Source: a virus. From it: a stretch of 20,740 bases of DNA. The translations under genes and the position numbers were made by a program. This document shows, in pieces, positions 7,795 to 16,056 of the stretch (position 1 is its first letter; every line of letters begins with the position of its first letter). The notes beneath the pieces are model-generated. The model was not told the DNA's origin and did not search any database. It saw nothing but the letters and a program-made list of their open reading frames with translations. The stretch is taken from IMG/VR virus record IMGVR_UViG_3300042397_002826, positions 1 through 20,740 of that record. One strand, written 5' to 3'.

Positions 7795-8490
7795 CTATTT
7801 AATTTCTACTAAATAGTAATTTGAAGTGTAATCACCATCAACAAATGCTACGTGCGATAATCCTTTAGATGAGATTTTCAACGAAGATGATTTAGAACCT
7901 TTGTTAGCCATTAAGATAGCTTTCAAATACTTTGCAGAAAATGCAATTGGTTCGATATCAGTTTGTGCTTCACAATCTACTGCTAATGAAATTCGGTTAG
8001 AGTTGATAGAAGAATATCCTAAGATAACTTCACCCTTACCACCTTTAAATGTAAAGGTAAATGTGTCTGAATCAGATAACACACCCTTTGATTTAATGAA
8101 TTTGTTTACAAACTCATCATCTAATTTTACCTCAGCGTCAAATGGAGGTAATGCCTTCAAATCAGGTACTGCAGGAATCACCGATGGTGCTGCTAACATA
8201 TATTGTACCTTTGTTTTCTTATCTGAAAACTTCAATGCTCCAGTAACTTCTTCTACTGTTATTGCTTCATCCAATACACTCAATAATCCTTTCAATTGAG
8301 ATGTAGTGTAAATACCAAACTCTCCGCTTGGAAATTCACCACCTAATACTGTAACATCACCTAATAGGGTTTTGTCATCTGAAATCATTCTTACCGATAA
8401 GTTCTTGTCATCGGATTTTACCATAACGGATTCAATCTCACCACCTAAGTTGTAACGATTAACGAAACCATCAAATTTTGCTTTGTTCAT
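7795..8490 (-). CDS. 45: DNA polymerase sliding clamp (gp45-like)
   Basis: A 231-residue protein of the size and pattern of the T4 gp45 processivity clamp (228 residues), which trimerises into a ring around DNA and tethers the polymerase. Two similar halves rich in beta strands are visible. Features include the N-terminal segment MNKAKFDGFVNRYN, basic/polar strands, ending in a strand reading NYYLVEIK. In T4 the clamp also activates late transcription. It has its own promoter, is preceded by the polymerase gene and lies upstream of both loader subunits, as expected for a T4-type replisome. The frame is unambiguous, with ATG at the right distance from the promoter. Confidence 0.88.
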   Translation of the reverse strand: MNKAKFDGFVNRYNLGGEIESVMVKSDDKNLSVRMISDDKTLLGDVTVLGGEFPSGEFGIYTTSQLKGLLSVLDEAITVEEVTGALKFSDKKTKVQYMLAAPSVIPAVPDLKALPPFDAEVKLDDEFVNKFIKSKGVLSDSDTFTFTFKGGKGEVILGYSSINSNRISLAVDCEAQTDIEPIAFSAKYLKAILMANKGSKSSSLKISSKGLSHVAFVDGDYTSNYYLVEIK

Positions 8491-8527
8491 AACGAATCTA
8501 ATTTTAATTTATTTAAAGTTTATAATA

Positions 8528-8563
8528 CACAAATATACGAAAAATAACTGAAACTACCAAATC
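8528..8563 (-). promoter_or_regulatory. Bacteroidota-type promoter (copy 2)
   Basis: Read on the minus strand: TTTGGTAG at the -33 position, with TTTG 20 bp from a perfect TATATTTG -7 box. It starts within a few bases of the polymerase stop codon, and the -7 box ends about 40 nt before the sliding-clamp ATG. The inner spacer ATTTTTCGTAT is identical to the other copies. It should give the clamp, loader and dut genes their own transcript. Confidence 0.8.
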
Positions 8564-8565
8564 TT

Positions 8566-11088
8566 TTAGAAAGAAAAGAATTGTTCAGCGGTTTTTTGTG
8601 AAGAAAGTACTGCACCCCACCCTAAAGCCCCATAAAAGTCCTCTAATTTCTTCAATAATTCCCTTTCGAAGATTTTATCATAATCGATATACGTCCTCAC
8701 CAAGTCCATTATTTCATCAGGGTCATCATGTCCTTTGAACCCAACTGCATCCAATCCATATGGATTTTGTTTAAGATATACCCACTTAATTTTATCACCA
8801 TCTCTCATTGGAGCGTGCTTAGCTGCACATTTAAAATGAACTAATAATTGATTATGTGCAATTGCTGCTTTAACGTGCGCCGGAGTTCCACTATTGAATT
8901 GGAACATTGCTCTATTATCTTTCTTCTTTGGAATATATTTTGATAATTCTTTTACTGCTGAGTTCTTAGCAATAGAAGTTACATCCATATTAACCAAGTC
9001 CTTTTTGAAATCATATATCCTATCAGTTAGAACCATTTCAGTTTCACCTTGTAGGATTGAAATAAGAATGCCACTCATAAACTTACGGAATTGTGCGGGG
9101 TACGATGAACGAACCACATCCAATCCTTTAACTTGCAACGTATCACAAGGAATACCATTCTCTGCAATAATCCATTGAGCGTATCGTTTCTTAGCAATCC
9201 AAATACCACTTCTACTTACGAATTCTTTTTTGATTTGGAATCTATGTTTTGTTTTATCAACATTGAATACTTTCTCAGCCAATACATCGTAGAACTTATT
9301 TAAGAAGTCCTGCGTTTCACCAGCAATAGCATCCACCTTTAAGGCAATCTCTGCATCAGGCAAACTTCTCCAATCTTTATAACGATGGTCTAAGATAGGT
9401 ACTGCTGAAAAGAATACCGAATCAGTATCAATGTATATGTTGAAATCTTGTCCAGTTGTTCCTAACTCTTTATTGTATTTTATGTTAGCCATATCAGCCG
9501 TAGATTTAATCACAGTCTGACCTGTTGTTGTTACAGCCTCAGCGTTATCCACATCATAGAAACGGAACGCGGGTAATCCCAATACTCCGTACAATGAGTT
9601 CAATAAAATCTTTTGTACCAATTGTCTTTTCTTATAGAATGCGTACTTCTCTTTGTCACCACTCTCACCATATTTTTTCTCCAATGCTCTAAACTCAACC
9701 CTTTGTTTGAACCAAAGGTCTAAGATATCAGGAATACAACCTACCTTATCAGTAGTGTAAAGAACTCCATTAGATGATATAGCGTATTTACTCTCATCCA
9801 ATAACTTCTTAAGGTTTTCTTTTGTAATTGTTTTCTCACCGATGTTGAAAGTATCAATTTCACCTTTCATAAACTTTTGTGCATCCCAATTATCAATCTT
9901 ACCAACTTTAGTTTCTGGTGAAATGTTAGTTGTCATAATGATTGATGGGTATAGTGAAGTTAAATCCAAGTCATATATCCATTCGTACTTACCAACGATA
10001 GGTGCTTTAACATATGCACCAATGAATTTCTCTTGGTCATTATCTCTAAGTGCTTGCATCCTTTCTTGTCTATCCGCAGGTTTGTTAGGAGCTACAATGT
10101 TTCTTCTCTTAAGATAACATAACAATGCACCCTCTAAGTATTTTGATGAGTAAACAAAATCTTCATATGGTACGTGTCCAGCGTGACAGATACCTCTTGC
10201 CGTATCAATAAATTGTAACTTCTTATCCATATCAGCTACTAACTGAACATCGACTAAGTTATACTCAATAAACTTTTCAATATCATCTTTAAACAAATCA
10301 TCTAAGTTACCAGCGTATTCAATCTTACCTCTGCCCAATTCCTTCATAGCGATACTATCTAAACGATAGTTATCTAATTCCGAATAGGTGAAGTTTTTAT
10401 ATAGAGCTAGGTAATCTAAATAAGATACGCCGGCCATATAGAATCTCTTACGATATGGAGACCAAAAACATTCACCTATTGGGCTTAACCTATTAGCGTG
10501 CTTAACACCTAATAGTCTTTTAATACGATTATATAAATAAGGAGTATCAAAGTTATCAATGTTCCAACCCGTTACGATTGTTGGATTGATGTACTCATAT
10601 AATTCCAAATACTTCATACACATATCCCTTTCATCTCTAAAAGGAATTACAGTACGATTACCGGTCTTCTTCTCACTCATCTTACCAGCTTTGTCCATAA
10701 TCAAAACCCAATAATGGTCAGTAGCAGAATCGTGCAAACCAATAGCGGTTAATTCGTTTTCTGATTTTTCTACATCGGGCAAACCACTATCCATTTCACA
10801 CTCAATATCATAAGTAAGTGTAACGTGACCTTCTGATGGAATATCTGAATCAGTATATGTATCAACTAAAACTCTAGTGGTTTCAGCTACATCCGATTCA
10901 AATAAATTCGGGTCATCTTTTGTGAACTTAAAAATCTTATCTAACTTATCCCCGTACAAAGATGTATATTGTCCTCTTTGTGCCTTTTCATAAGCATAAC
11001 GAGTATATGGAAAGGTTCTATAACCCAACTTATCATCCCACAAATGTACTAAATTCCTCTCTCTCTGATAATAAATATTTTGATACAT
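8566..11088 (-). CDS. 43: Family B DNA polymerase with 3'-5' exonuclease (gp43-like)
   Basis: An 840-residue replicative polymerase of the T4/RB69 type (T4 gp43 is 898). Proofreading domain: Exo I YDIECE (D94, E96), Exo II GWNIDNFDTP (D178) and Exo III YNLVDVQLV (Y276, D280). Polymerase domain: motif A DLDLTSLYPS (metal ligand D375), motif B K493 with NSLYG at 497-501, and motif C YIDTDS (D554, D556). All catalytic residues are present. The extreme C-terminus contains Q-K-T-A-E-Q-F-F (831-838), which fits a PIP-box-like clamp-binding peptide. The ATG directly abuts the stop of a glycosyltransferase gene, and the sliding clamp follows. No intein or split is visible. Confidence 0.97.
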   Translation of the reverse strand: MYQNIYYQRERNLVHLWDDKLGYRTFPYTRYAYEKAQRGQYTSLYGDKLDKIFKFTKDDPNLFESDVAETTRVLVDTYTDSDIPSEGHVTLTYDIECEMDSGLPDVEKSENELTAIGLHDSATDHYWVLIMDKAGKMSEKKTGNRTVIPFRDERDMCMKYLELYEYINPTIVTGWNIDNFDTPYLYNRIKRLLGVKHANRLSPIGECFWSPYRKRFYMAGVSYLDYLALYKNFTYSELDNYRLDSIAMKELGRGKIEYAGNLDDLFKDDIEKFIEYNLVDVQLVADMDKKLQFIDTARGICHAGHVPYEDFVYSSKYLEGALLCYLKRRNIVAPNKPADRQERMQALRDNDQEKFIGAYVKAPIVGKYEWIYDLDLTSLYPSIIMTTNISPETKVGKIDNWDAQKFMKGEIDTFNIGEKTITKENLKKLLDESKYAISSNGVLYTTDKVGCIPDILDLWFKQRVEFRALEKKYGESGDKEKYAFYKKRQLVQKILLNSLYGVLGLPAFRFYDVDNAEAVTTTGQTVIKSTADMANIKYNKELGTTGQDFNIYIDTDSVFFSAVPILDHRYKDWRSLPDAEIALKVDAIAGETQDFLNKFYDVLAEKVFNVDKTKHRFQIKKEFVSRSGIWIAKKRYAQWIIAENGIPCDTLQVKGLDVVRSSYPAQFRKFMSGILISILQGETEMVLTDRIYDFKKDLVNMDVTSIAKNSAVKELSKYIPKKKDNRAMFQFNSGTPAHVKAAIAHNQLLVHFKCAAKHAPMRDGDKIKWVYLKQNPYGLDAVGFKGHDDPDEIMDLVRTYIDYDKIFERELLKKLEDFYGALGWGAVLSSQKTAEQFFSF

Positions 11089-12204
11089 CTATGCTTTTAA
11101 TTTTATGTTTAATTGTTGTAACATCTTACCTTCGTTTTCTGAAAGTTCTAATGCTCTTTCTATACTTTTAATCTCTCTATCCTTTCTATAATTATCGTCA
11201 TCCAATATTTTATCTAACATTTCAAACAGGTCTTTTTTAAATTTAAAAAACAATCCATTTGGTTCTATTTCCTGATAACATAATGATTCTTGATATATCA
11301 TTGGTGTACCATTCATCAAACAATCCGTTGCCGATACACTCCAACCATAATTTGTTTGCCTCATCTGAATACCAACTTTACATTGTTGTAATCTACCATA
11401 GTACTCATGCTTTGGAAGTTTAGTAGCATCAATCCAATTATGTTCCGGCGTACCTTTTAATTGAGGCACCCATACACTAAAATCTTGTCTGCGTTCTCTA
11501 TATTCCTCCATCAATTTAATGAAAGCAGGATAACCTTTGTAAGCTGCTGCTCTATGATTGAATACTATAATATTTCGTTTTTCTTCTGAAGCTGATTCTA
11601 TTACATTTTGTTTTGGTAATCCCAAATTCCATACCACTAAAATATCATCTAGCTTTTTAACAAACTCGTCATTGAACCAAATCTTAGCTTCTTCTAATAC
11701 TCTATTCTTTTGGTCTTGTGTATTAAGATAACAAGTTTCCATTTGAGATATACCTAATAATTCAATTGGCATCCATCTCCATTTATTCTTTCTATCTTCT
11801 GCATTGCAAGATTTCATTTCCCACCAATGACAATATCCGATTATCTTAGTATCAAATGAATTTTTATATCTACCAACTTGAGGCCAATCCGGTAAATGCG
11901 AATAGATAACATCATATTCTAATGTTTCCAATAACCTATTAAAATCGGGAGGATATGTACGCATTTTAATCATATCGCCCGAGAAGGGTAAGATATGCTG
12001 CTTTACATTTAGTAAATTCAGTTTCTTAACCGGCTCGGGTAATATAATATTCCAAAAGTATTCACCATATTGCTCTAAACCTTTTATATGATTGTAGATA
12101 ACATCTACGAATGAATCCTTTTCTATGTTAGCGGAATTGGTGATATTAGGTATCACCAAAACACGCCTTGCTTCTTTACTCAATTGTCCTTCCCAAAATG
12201 TCAT
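11089..12204 (-). CDS. Divergent GT-B glycosyltransferase
   Basis: A 371-residue protein with the architecture of GT-B glycosyltransferases. The donor-domain opening FNHRAAAYKGYPAF lies at about 215-228, and a terminal donor-site region NYGWSVSATDCLMNGTPMIY at 285-304. The usual E-x7-E pair of GT4 enzymes is not intact: N285 is at the first position and D294 is slightly offset at the second. Catalysis may therefore differ, or the motif is degenerate. No signal peptide or membrane helix is seen. Its start overlaps the stop of the DUF262-HNH gene by one base, and its stop abuts the polymerase ATG. That places a sugar transferase directly within the restriction-like/replication transcript. DNA glycosylation is an attractive but unproven role. 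Confidence 0.75.
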   Translation of the reverse strand: MTFWEGQLSKEARRVLVIPNITNSANIEKDSFVDVIYNHIKGLEQYGEYFWNIILPEPVKKLNLLNVKQHILPFSGDMIKMRTYPPDFNRLLETLEYDVIYSHLPDWPQVGRYKNSFDTKIIGYCHWWEMKSCNAEDRKNKWRWMPIELLGISQMETCYLNTQDQKNRVLEEAKIWFNDEFVKKLDDILVVWNLGLPKQNVIESASEEKRNIIVFNHRAAAYKGYPAFIKLMEEYRERRQDFSVWVPQLKGTPEHNWIDATKLPKHEYYGRLQQCKVGIQMRQTNYGWSVSATDCLMNGTPMIYQESLCYQEIEPNGLFFKFKKDLFEMLDKILDDDNYRKDREIKSIERALELSENEGKMLQQLNIKLKA

Positions 12205-13898
12205 TAATCTATTTTTTTATTATTTCCAAACAACATAGCTGAAACCATACGAATTTCGTCAGGAGTTAAAGCAGTTGTTCTATTATCTGCGTTTAATATA
12301 TCAAGTAAACTTTGTGCCTTAACATACCCAGTAAGTTTACAAACATACTTAACATCATCGATATCACATCCAGCGGATTTATTTCGGTTTACTTCATCAA
12401 TAATCAACTGACCATTATAAACTTCCGTTGGTCCTCCATATGTATATGCTATAATGTGGTCTGCTCTCCAATCTGATTGAGGAACGCTTTTTAAATCTTG
12501 TCCAGTCTTTCTACACTTTCCGTTTTGCTGAGAGTATAATTCATCTCTTTGTTGTTGAGAAAATTCTCTTGGATTTGTATTTTTTTGTTTACCAAATCCC
12601 CAAGATTTAAAATCAAACTCATGTAATAGAGGTAATAGTGTAAACTCCAAATCATCAACACGAGCACCACCATTAAATACAGAACGATACCCATATTCCT
12701 CACCTTTGTTTACAGTCTTCGTAGATTGTCTTTTTACCATAACACCATCCGAACTAATACTTTCATATCTTTGATGCGGATTGTGTTTAAATTTGGTCTT
12801 ACCATTAAGATACGTTATCTTTTCTTTTAACATTTCTAAGAATACATTCTCATCTAATTTGAGAGATTGCCAGTTTTGTAATGGTAACCCAATCTCATAT
12901 ATAAGACAAAATAACTTTTTAATATTACCTTTCTTCCAACTTGTCTTTGTACTTATCTTACCTACCTTTACAATCTTATCAACTAATATTAAAATTGCAT
13001 CCATATCAGCAATAAACTTAACACCTTCAGATGTTGTTAAGAATTCATTGAATGGTTCACTACGATACATTTCTTCCAAAGTAACTGCAGTTGCATCTAA
13101 ACCAGTACATTCTTTTGATGTGAAACCACCCTGTCTCATATATAACATTAATAATGAAACAATTTCATCAGTTTCTCTCTTTGTTGTTTTTAGTGCACAA
13201 TACTTAAGTTTTTGTCCTTCTTTCTCACGAAGAAAAGTTATTGCCTTTGAACTATCCACAGCTCCTCTAACTCTACATATATCTGATACATCTGAATTAA
13301 TGGCGTTTCGTTTATCTGCAGGACTCATATCATGCAAATCATTTAATGTTAAGAATATTTCCTCAGCCTCATCATCGGAAATGTTAGAGTGTATTGTTAA
13401 ATCGAAGTATATACTATCAAGATAGATATCTTCTAATTCTGCGTGGCGCTCAGTTATTGCCGGCCAGCTCATATTACCAATATTATATTCCGTTTCAATA
13501 CCAGTGTTAGTATTTACTAAAGTTATAATCAAATTGTTTGGAGTTTGAATCTTTCCAGTGAAGAATGCCATAATAGTTCTGGTACGATGTCCTCCATCAA
13601 GGATTTCATAGATTCCATCATTATCTCTTAGATGGATTTTTTGGAACGGTCTTAGTTTTAAGATATCCCCAATAAGATGTTGTTGCCAAGCTTCTCCTTC
13701 GTTTCCAACCAAGTCAACATAATGATATGGTCTTTGATACTTTGCGTTAGGATTAATCTTTAAAGTAATCCACTTTTGCTGATACTTTCTGAGTGTCCAG
13801 AATTCGTTGTGAATGTTTGAGTGTTTTTCTGCATACACTCTTTGGAATTGTTGGATTGCGGATTGCCTAAGGGCACCGTCTAGTACTAATGTACTCAT
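12204..13898 (-). CDS. DUF262 + HNH protein, SspE/GmrSD-like restriction enzyme
   Basis: A 564-residue two-domain protein. The N-terminal half has the DUF262 hallmarks: an NAKYQRPYH element at about 51-59 and DGGHR at 101-105, the counterpart of the DGQQR nucleotide-binding motif, followed by TRTIMAFF. The C-terminal part has an HNH nuclease: C462, ADHI with D480 and H481, a GGP turn, N496 and N504 with NRNKSA. DUF262 joined to an HNH-type domain occurs in GmrSD (cuts glucosylated hydroxymethylcytosine DNA) and SspE (senses phosphorothioate DNA), where NTP use and a DNA mark govern cleavage. Here the gene has its own promoter and a long leader. It precedes a glycosyltransferase and the polymerase, and lies next to two Mom-like genes. 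The domain call is strong, the target inferred. Confidence 0.85.
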   Translation of the reverse strand: MSTLVLDGALRQSAIQQFQRVYAEKHSNIHNEFWTLRKYQQKWITLKINPNAKYQRPYHYVDLVGNEGEAWQQHLIGDILKLRPFQKIHLRDNDGIYEILDGGHRTRTIMAFFTGKIQTPNNLIITLVNTNTGIETEYNIGNMSWPAITERHAELEDIYLDSIYFDLTIHSNISDDEAEEIFLTLNDLHDMSPADKRNAINSDVSDICRVRGAVDSSKAITFLREKEGQKLKYCALKTTKRETDEIVSLLMLYMRQGGFTSKECTGLDATAVTLEEMYRSEPFNEFLTTSEGVKFIADMDAILILVDKIVKVGKISTKTSWKKGNIKKLFCLIYEIGLPLQNWQSLKLDENVFLEMLKEKITYLNGKTKFKHNPHQRYESISSDGVMVKRQSTKTVNKGEEYGYRSVFNGGARVDDLEFTLLPLLHEFDFKSWGFGKQKNTNPREFSQQQRDELYSQQNGKCRKTGQDLKSVPQSDWRADHIIAYTYGGPTEVYNGQLIIDEVNRNKSAGCDIDDVKYVCKLTGYVKAQSLLDILNADNRTTALTPDEIRMVSAMLFGNNKKID

Positions 13899-14005
13899 AA
13901 TGATTGTATGGTTACCTATACACCAGCAGGTTTTTTTGGTTTGCCGTTACCTATGTTTTTTTTGAAGTATTTGCATCGACATATACAAATACCTTTTTGT
14001 TTATA
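13899..14005 (-). promoter_or_regulatory. Long structured leader of the DUF262-HNH gene
   Basis: About 105 nt lie between the -7 box and the ATG at 13898, far longer than the leaders at the other three promoters. It holds a 7-bp inverted repeat (gtatttg/caaatac, 13967-13992, 12-nt loop) and a 9-bp direct repeat (gttacctat at 13911-13919 and 13946-13954). On the minus strand an 11-codon reading frame (M-S-M-Q-I-L-Q-K-K-H-R) begins in the loop. It could control translation or bind a regulator; no known riboswitch is recognised. Confidence 0.4.
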
Positions 14006-14041
14006 CTCAAAGATACGAAAAATATCTGAATCTACCAAAGA
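14006..14041 (-). promoter_or_regulatory. Bacteroidota-type promoter (copy 3)
   Basis: Read on the minus strand: TTTGGTAG at -33, with TTTG exactly 20 bp from a TATCTTTG -7 box, the best match of the four to the Bacteroidota consensus. It lies between the mom-like copy 1 stop and the DUF262-HNH gene, the first promoter of that transcript. The spacer ATTTTTCGTAT is identical to the other copies. Confidence 0.82.
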
Positions 14042-14057
14042 ATTTAGGTACTTTTTT

Positions 14058-14084
14058 ATAACTGATTGATTATCAATGAGTTAT
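14058..14084. repeat. 27-bp near-perfect palindrome
   Basis: Arms ATAACT/AGTTAT and ATTGAT/ATCAAT are nested symmetrically around one central base, with a single mismatched pair between the arm segments. It begins 4 nt past the mom-like copy 1 stop codon. On the minus strand it is followed by AAAAAAG, not a T-run, so it is not a classic intrinsic terminator. It could be a processing hairpin, a weak terminator or an operator for the promoter just beyond it. Confidence 0.6.
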
Positions 14085-14087
14085 GTA

Positions 14088-14888
14088 TTACCAAAAATTT
14101 GCAGTACCTTCCGGCACTTCGTATGTAGTTAAGTGATGTACTACTTCTGTGTTGTATGAAGCAGTATCTTTTGGATAAGGCCTGATTTCATGCTTTAATC
14201 GTTTCATCAAATCCTTCTTTTCTTTTTTATCTTGCGCAAGTATCTGAACATATCTATGTTTTGGTGGTTCTTCCCTTCTCCAAAACTCTTTATATCCTTG
14301 CTTACCGATTTCCATTTGTAAATGTGCTAAGTTACCACTACCCCACATTGAAAATACAGTCCTACTATGAATCCATTGATATGGGTCTTTGTGTAATGAT
14401 ATACCCCAATTTGGCATCAATGCAATATCCGTAGATAATCCCTGATAAATCCAATTGGTAGCCTGATAGATACCTCCTAAGTGAGCTTGTCCGTTATCGG
14501 CGTATGATAGTAATACTTTAATTGCTTTATCATGTTCCTTTAACCATTTGAAAGATTGTCCTAATGCAAATGATTCAATGTTAGAACCATAACCATCATC
14601 ACAATACAAACGTGTCAATTCTAAAATGTTATCTTTGGTTAATCCTTCACAAATAGAAGTGGATGCTTTTGCTCCAACAGGAAACCCATAGATTAAACAA
14701 CCTATAAGTTTATCACCATCAAAGGTATTAGCATCTTCTGATTTGTAATATATTCCAATTGCATATCTACAAGCTGTCCAAGCATGAGTATAGTGCTTCT
14801 TAACAATAATATCTTTAGCGATACTCTTTGCTATTGGTGCTACATATACTTTGGATGTATCACAATAATTTTTACCTTCTACCTTCAT
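14088..14888 (-). CDS. mom: Mom-like DNA modification protein (copy 1)
   Basis: A 266-residue protein resembling the phage Mu Mom family, GNAT-fold enzymes that convert adenine in DNA to N6-(carbamoylmethyl)adenine and block restriction. Family-type elements: H32-Y33 (KKHYTH), a strand with LIGCLIYG (61-68), ELTRL (90-94), N103-x-E105-S106, SYAD (128-131), H136-x-G138 and YQATNWIYQG (141-150). A basic C-terminal region (KHRYVQIL, then KKEKKDLMKRLKHEIRPYPK) could contact DNA. It is a clear paralogue of the gene at 17343-18113: both begin MKVE-K-YCDTSK and share the C-terminal block. Its start overlaps the upstream small gene by 17 nt. The family call is from memory of its motifs; the exact chemistry of these copies is unknown. 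Confidence 0.8.
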   Translation of the reverse strand: MKVEGKNYCDTSKVYVAPIAKSIAKDIIVKKHYTHAWTACRYAIGIYYKSEDANTFDGDKLIGCLIYGFPVGAKASTSICEGLTKDNILELTRLYCDDGYGSNIESFALGQSFKWLKEHDKAIKVLLSYADNGQAHLGGIYQATNWIYQGLSTDIALMPNWGISLHKDPYQWIHSRTVFSMWGSGNLAHLQMEIGKQGYKEFWRREEPPKHRYVQILAQDKKEKKDLMKRLKHEIRPYPKDTASYNTEVVHHLTTYEVPEGTANFW

Positions 14889-15126
14889 TCTTTTTTGCTT
14901 GTTTTGCTTTTTCTAAAATAGATAAACTTCGTTCAGCCTTTGCTAATTTTTGTCTTTGTTTCAAATCTTTCACATAACCAGCAGGATATTTGTTTTCTAC
15001 TGATATAGGTCCATTTGCGAATTTATCTAAATCATATTTCCAAATTGATTCGCATCCATCATCATCTTTATAAATGTGTTCAAATTTACGTGGTTTATCC
15101 TTAACGTTGGGTTCTACTCTTGCCAT
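14872..15126 (-). CDS. Small charged protein upstream of mom-like copy 1
   Basis: An 84-residue basic protein. The first half has aromatic/acidic content (KFEHIYKDDDGCESIWKYDL) ending in GPISVENKYP, suggestive of a small beta structure. The second half (about residues 52-84) is a long, highly charged helix rich in Lys, Ala and Glu. No catalytic motif is present and I do not recognise a named family. It overlaps the mom-like gene by 17 nt and follows the methyltransferase by 11 nt, so coupled expression is likely. A helper for modification, analogous to Mu com, is possible, but it lacks Com's zinc-binding cysteines. Confidence 0.7.
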   Translation of the reverse strand: MARVEPNVKDKPRKFEHIYKDDDGCESIWKYDLDKFANGPISVENKYPAGYVKDLKQRQKLAKAERSLSILEKAKQAKKNEGRR

Positions 15127-15137
15127 AAAATCAATTT

Positions 15138-16052
15138 TTATCCAAAAAATTCATTTAACTTATTAATAGATTCTATTACATTTTCAGTACAATAATCAGG
15201 TATTACATATTCACCTGGTTTTCTAAATACTAAAACATACTCATGTGTTTTAGGTGCATATCGTTTACATGCTGATTGATATGTTGTAAAATTTGCATAT
15301 GGTGATATATTTTCCATTATTATAATGTCGTGATAATTGAATCCTGCTTTTTTAAATGATTGTATTGTATCACCATGAAAATCAATTAACTTACCACCTT
15401 GTCTAAAATCAGCAACAACCCAAACACAAAATGAACCGTCTTTAGCAACTCTAAAACAATTTTCTGCACATTTACCTACAAACTCCATAAAAGAATCATA
15501 TGTTTCACAATCACTTAATTGCCCCTCAACACTTTCATATTTTTCAATATCGTAGTAAGGAGGACATGTAAAAATTAAATCAGAAAAATTATCAGGAGTT
15601 TCTTTTAATGCCGTACCATCTGATAGATATAAATTTGGATTAATACCTAGTTTTTCAAAATGTTCTAATACTCGTTTATGAGTGTTTGGTGTAATTTCAT
15701 ATCCATAATAATCCCTACCTAATTTATTAGAAACAACTGCTCTTGTTGCTCTCCCAGCAAATGGGTCTACAATACGAGCTCCAGGTAAAGACCAATATCT
15801 AATTATATTTTCAGCCATACCAGCGTGAAACTCTGACATTTTTTGATTTCCAATTTCACCAGTATTTGTGTACCCTGCGCTTGCTTTTCTTATTTCAATT
15901 TCACCATCATCTAAATAAGCATCTTTCCATTTTGCTTTACTTTCTTTTGTAGGTTTGATTATAGATAGAGGTAAAAATCCAAATTGGTCTTTTATTGATA
16001 TATCTTCTCTAACCGGTAGAAATTTATTTTGTTTTCTATTATTTTTAGCCAT
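15138..16052 (-). CDS. DNA methyltransferase (N6-adenine or N4-cytosine)
   Basis: A 304-residue S-adenosylmethionine-dependent DNA methyltransferase. Visible motifs: motif X-like SEFHAGMAENIIRYWS (73-88), motif I DPFAGRATRA (96-105) for SAM binding, motif II region YYGYEI with E119, and catalytic motif IV TCPPYYD (162-168). The order X-I-IV fits a gamma-type amino-methyltransferase with a C-terminal target-recognition region. TCPPY does not by itself separate adenine from cytosine methylation. It starts 4 nt after the HNH endonuclease gene, the arrangement of a type II restriction-modification pair. Like that gene, it is more A/T-rich than the mom-like genes on either side (sample 60-base rows about 27-30% G+C). 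The recognition site is unknown. Confidence 0.9.
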   Translation of the reverse strand: MAKNNRKQNKFLPVREDISIKDQFGFLPLSIIKPTKESKAKWKDAYLDDGEIEIRKASAGYTNTGEIGNQKMSEFHAGMAENIIRYWSLPGARIVDPFAGRATRAVVSNKLGRDYYGYEITPNTHKRVLEHFEKLGINPNLYLSDGTALKETPDNFSDLIFTCPPYYDIEKYESVEGQLSDCETYDSFMEFVGKCAENCFRVAKDGSFCVWVVADFRQGGKLIDFHGDTIQSFKKAGFNYHDIIIMENISPYANFTTYQSACKRYAPKTHEYVLVFRKPGEYVIPDYCTENVIESINKLNEFFG

Positions 16053-16056
16053 ATTA

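Noticed and set aside
12781-13425. A 214-codon open frame on the plus strand
   Set aside because: It lies wholly within the DUF262-HNH gene, whose domains are recognisable, and its product has no family pattern; the other plus-strand frames are shadows of the same kind.
12204-13898. ParB-type partition protein or plain homing endonuclease
   Set aside because: The NAKYQRP and DGGHR motifs with the following TRTIMAFF fit DUF262 rather than ParB. A homing nuclease would not normally carry this large N-terminal domain.
14058-14084. Intrinsic terminator after mom-like copy 1
   Set aside because: The stem is A/T-rich and is followed on the transcribed strand by A residues instead of T residues, so it is listed as a palindrome of unknown role.
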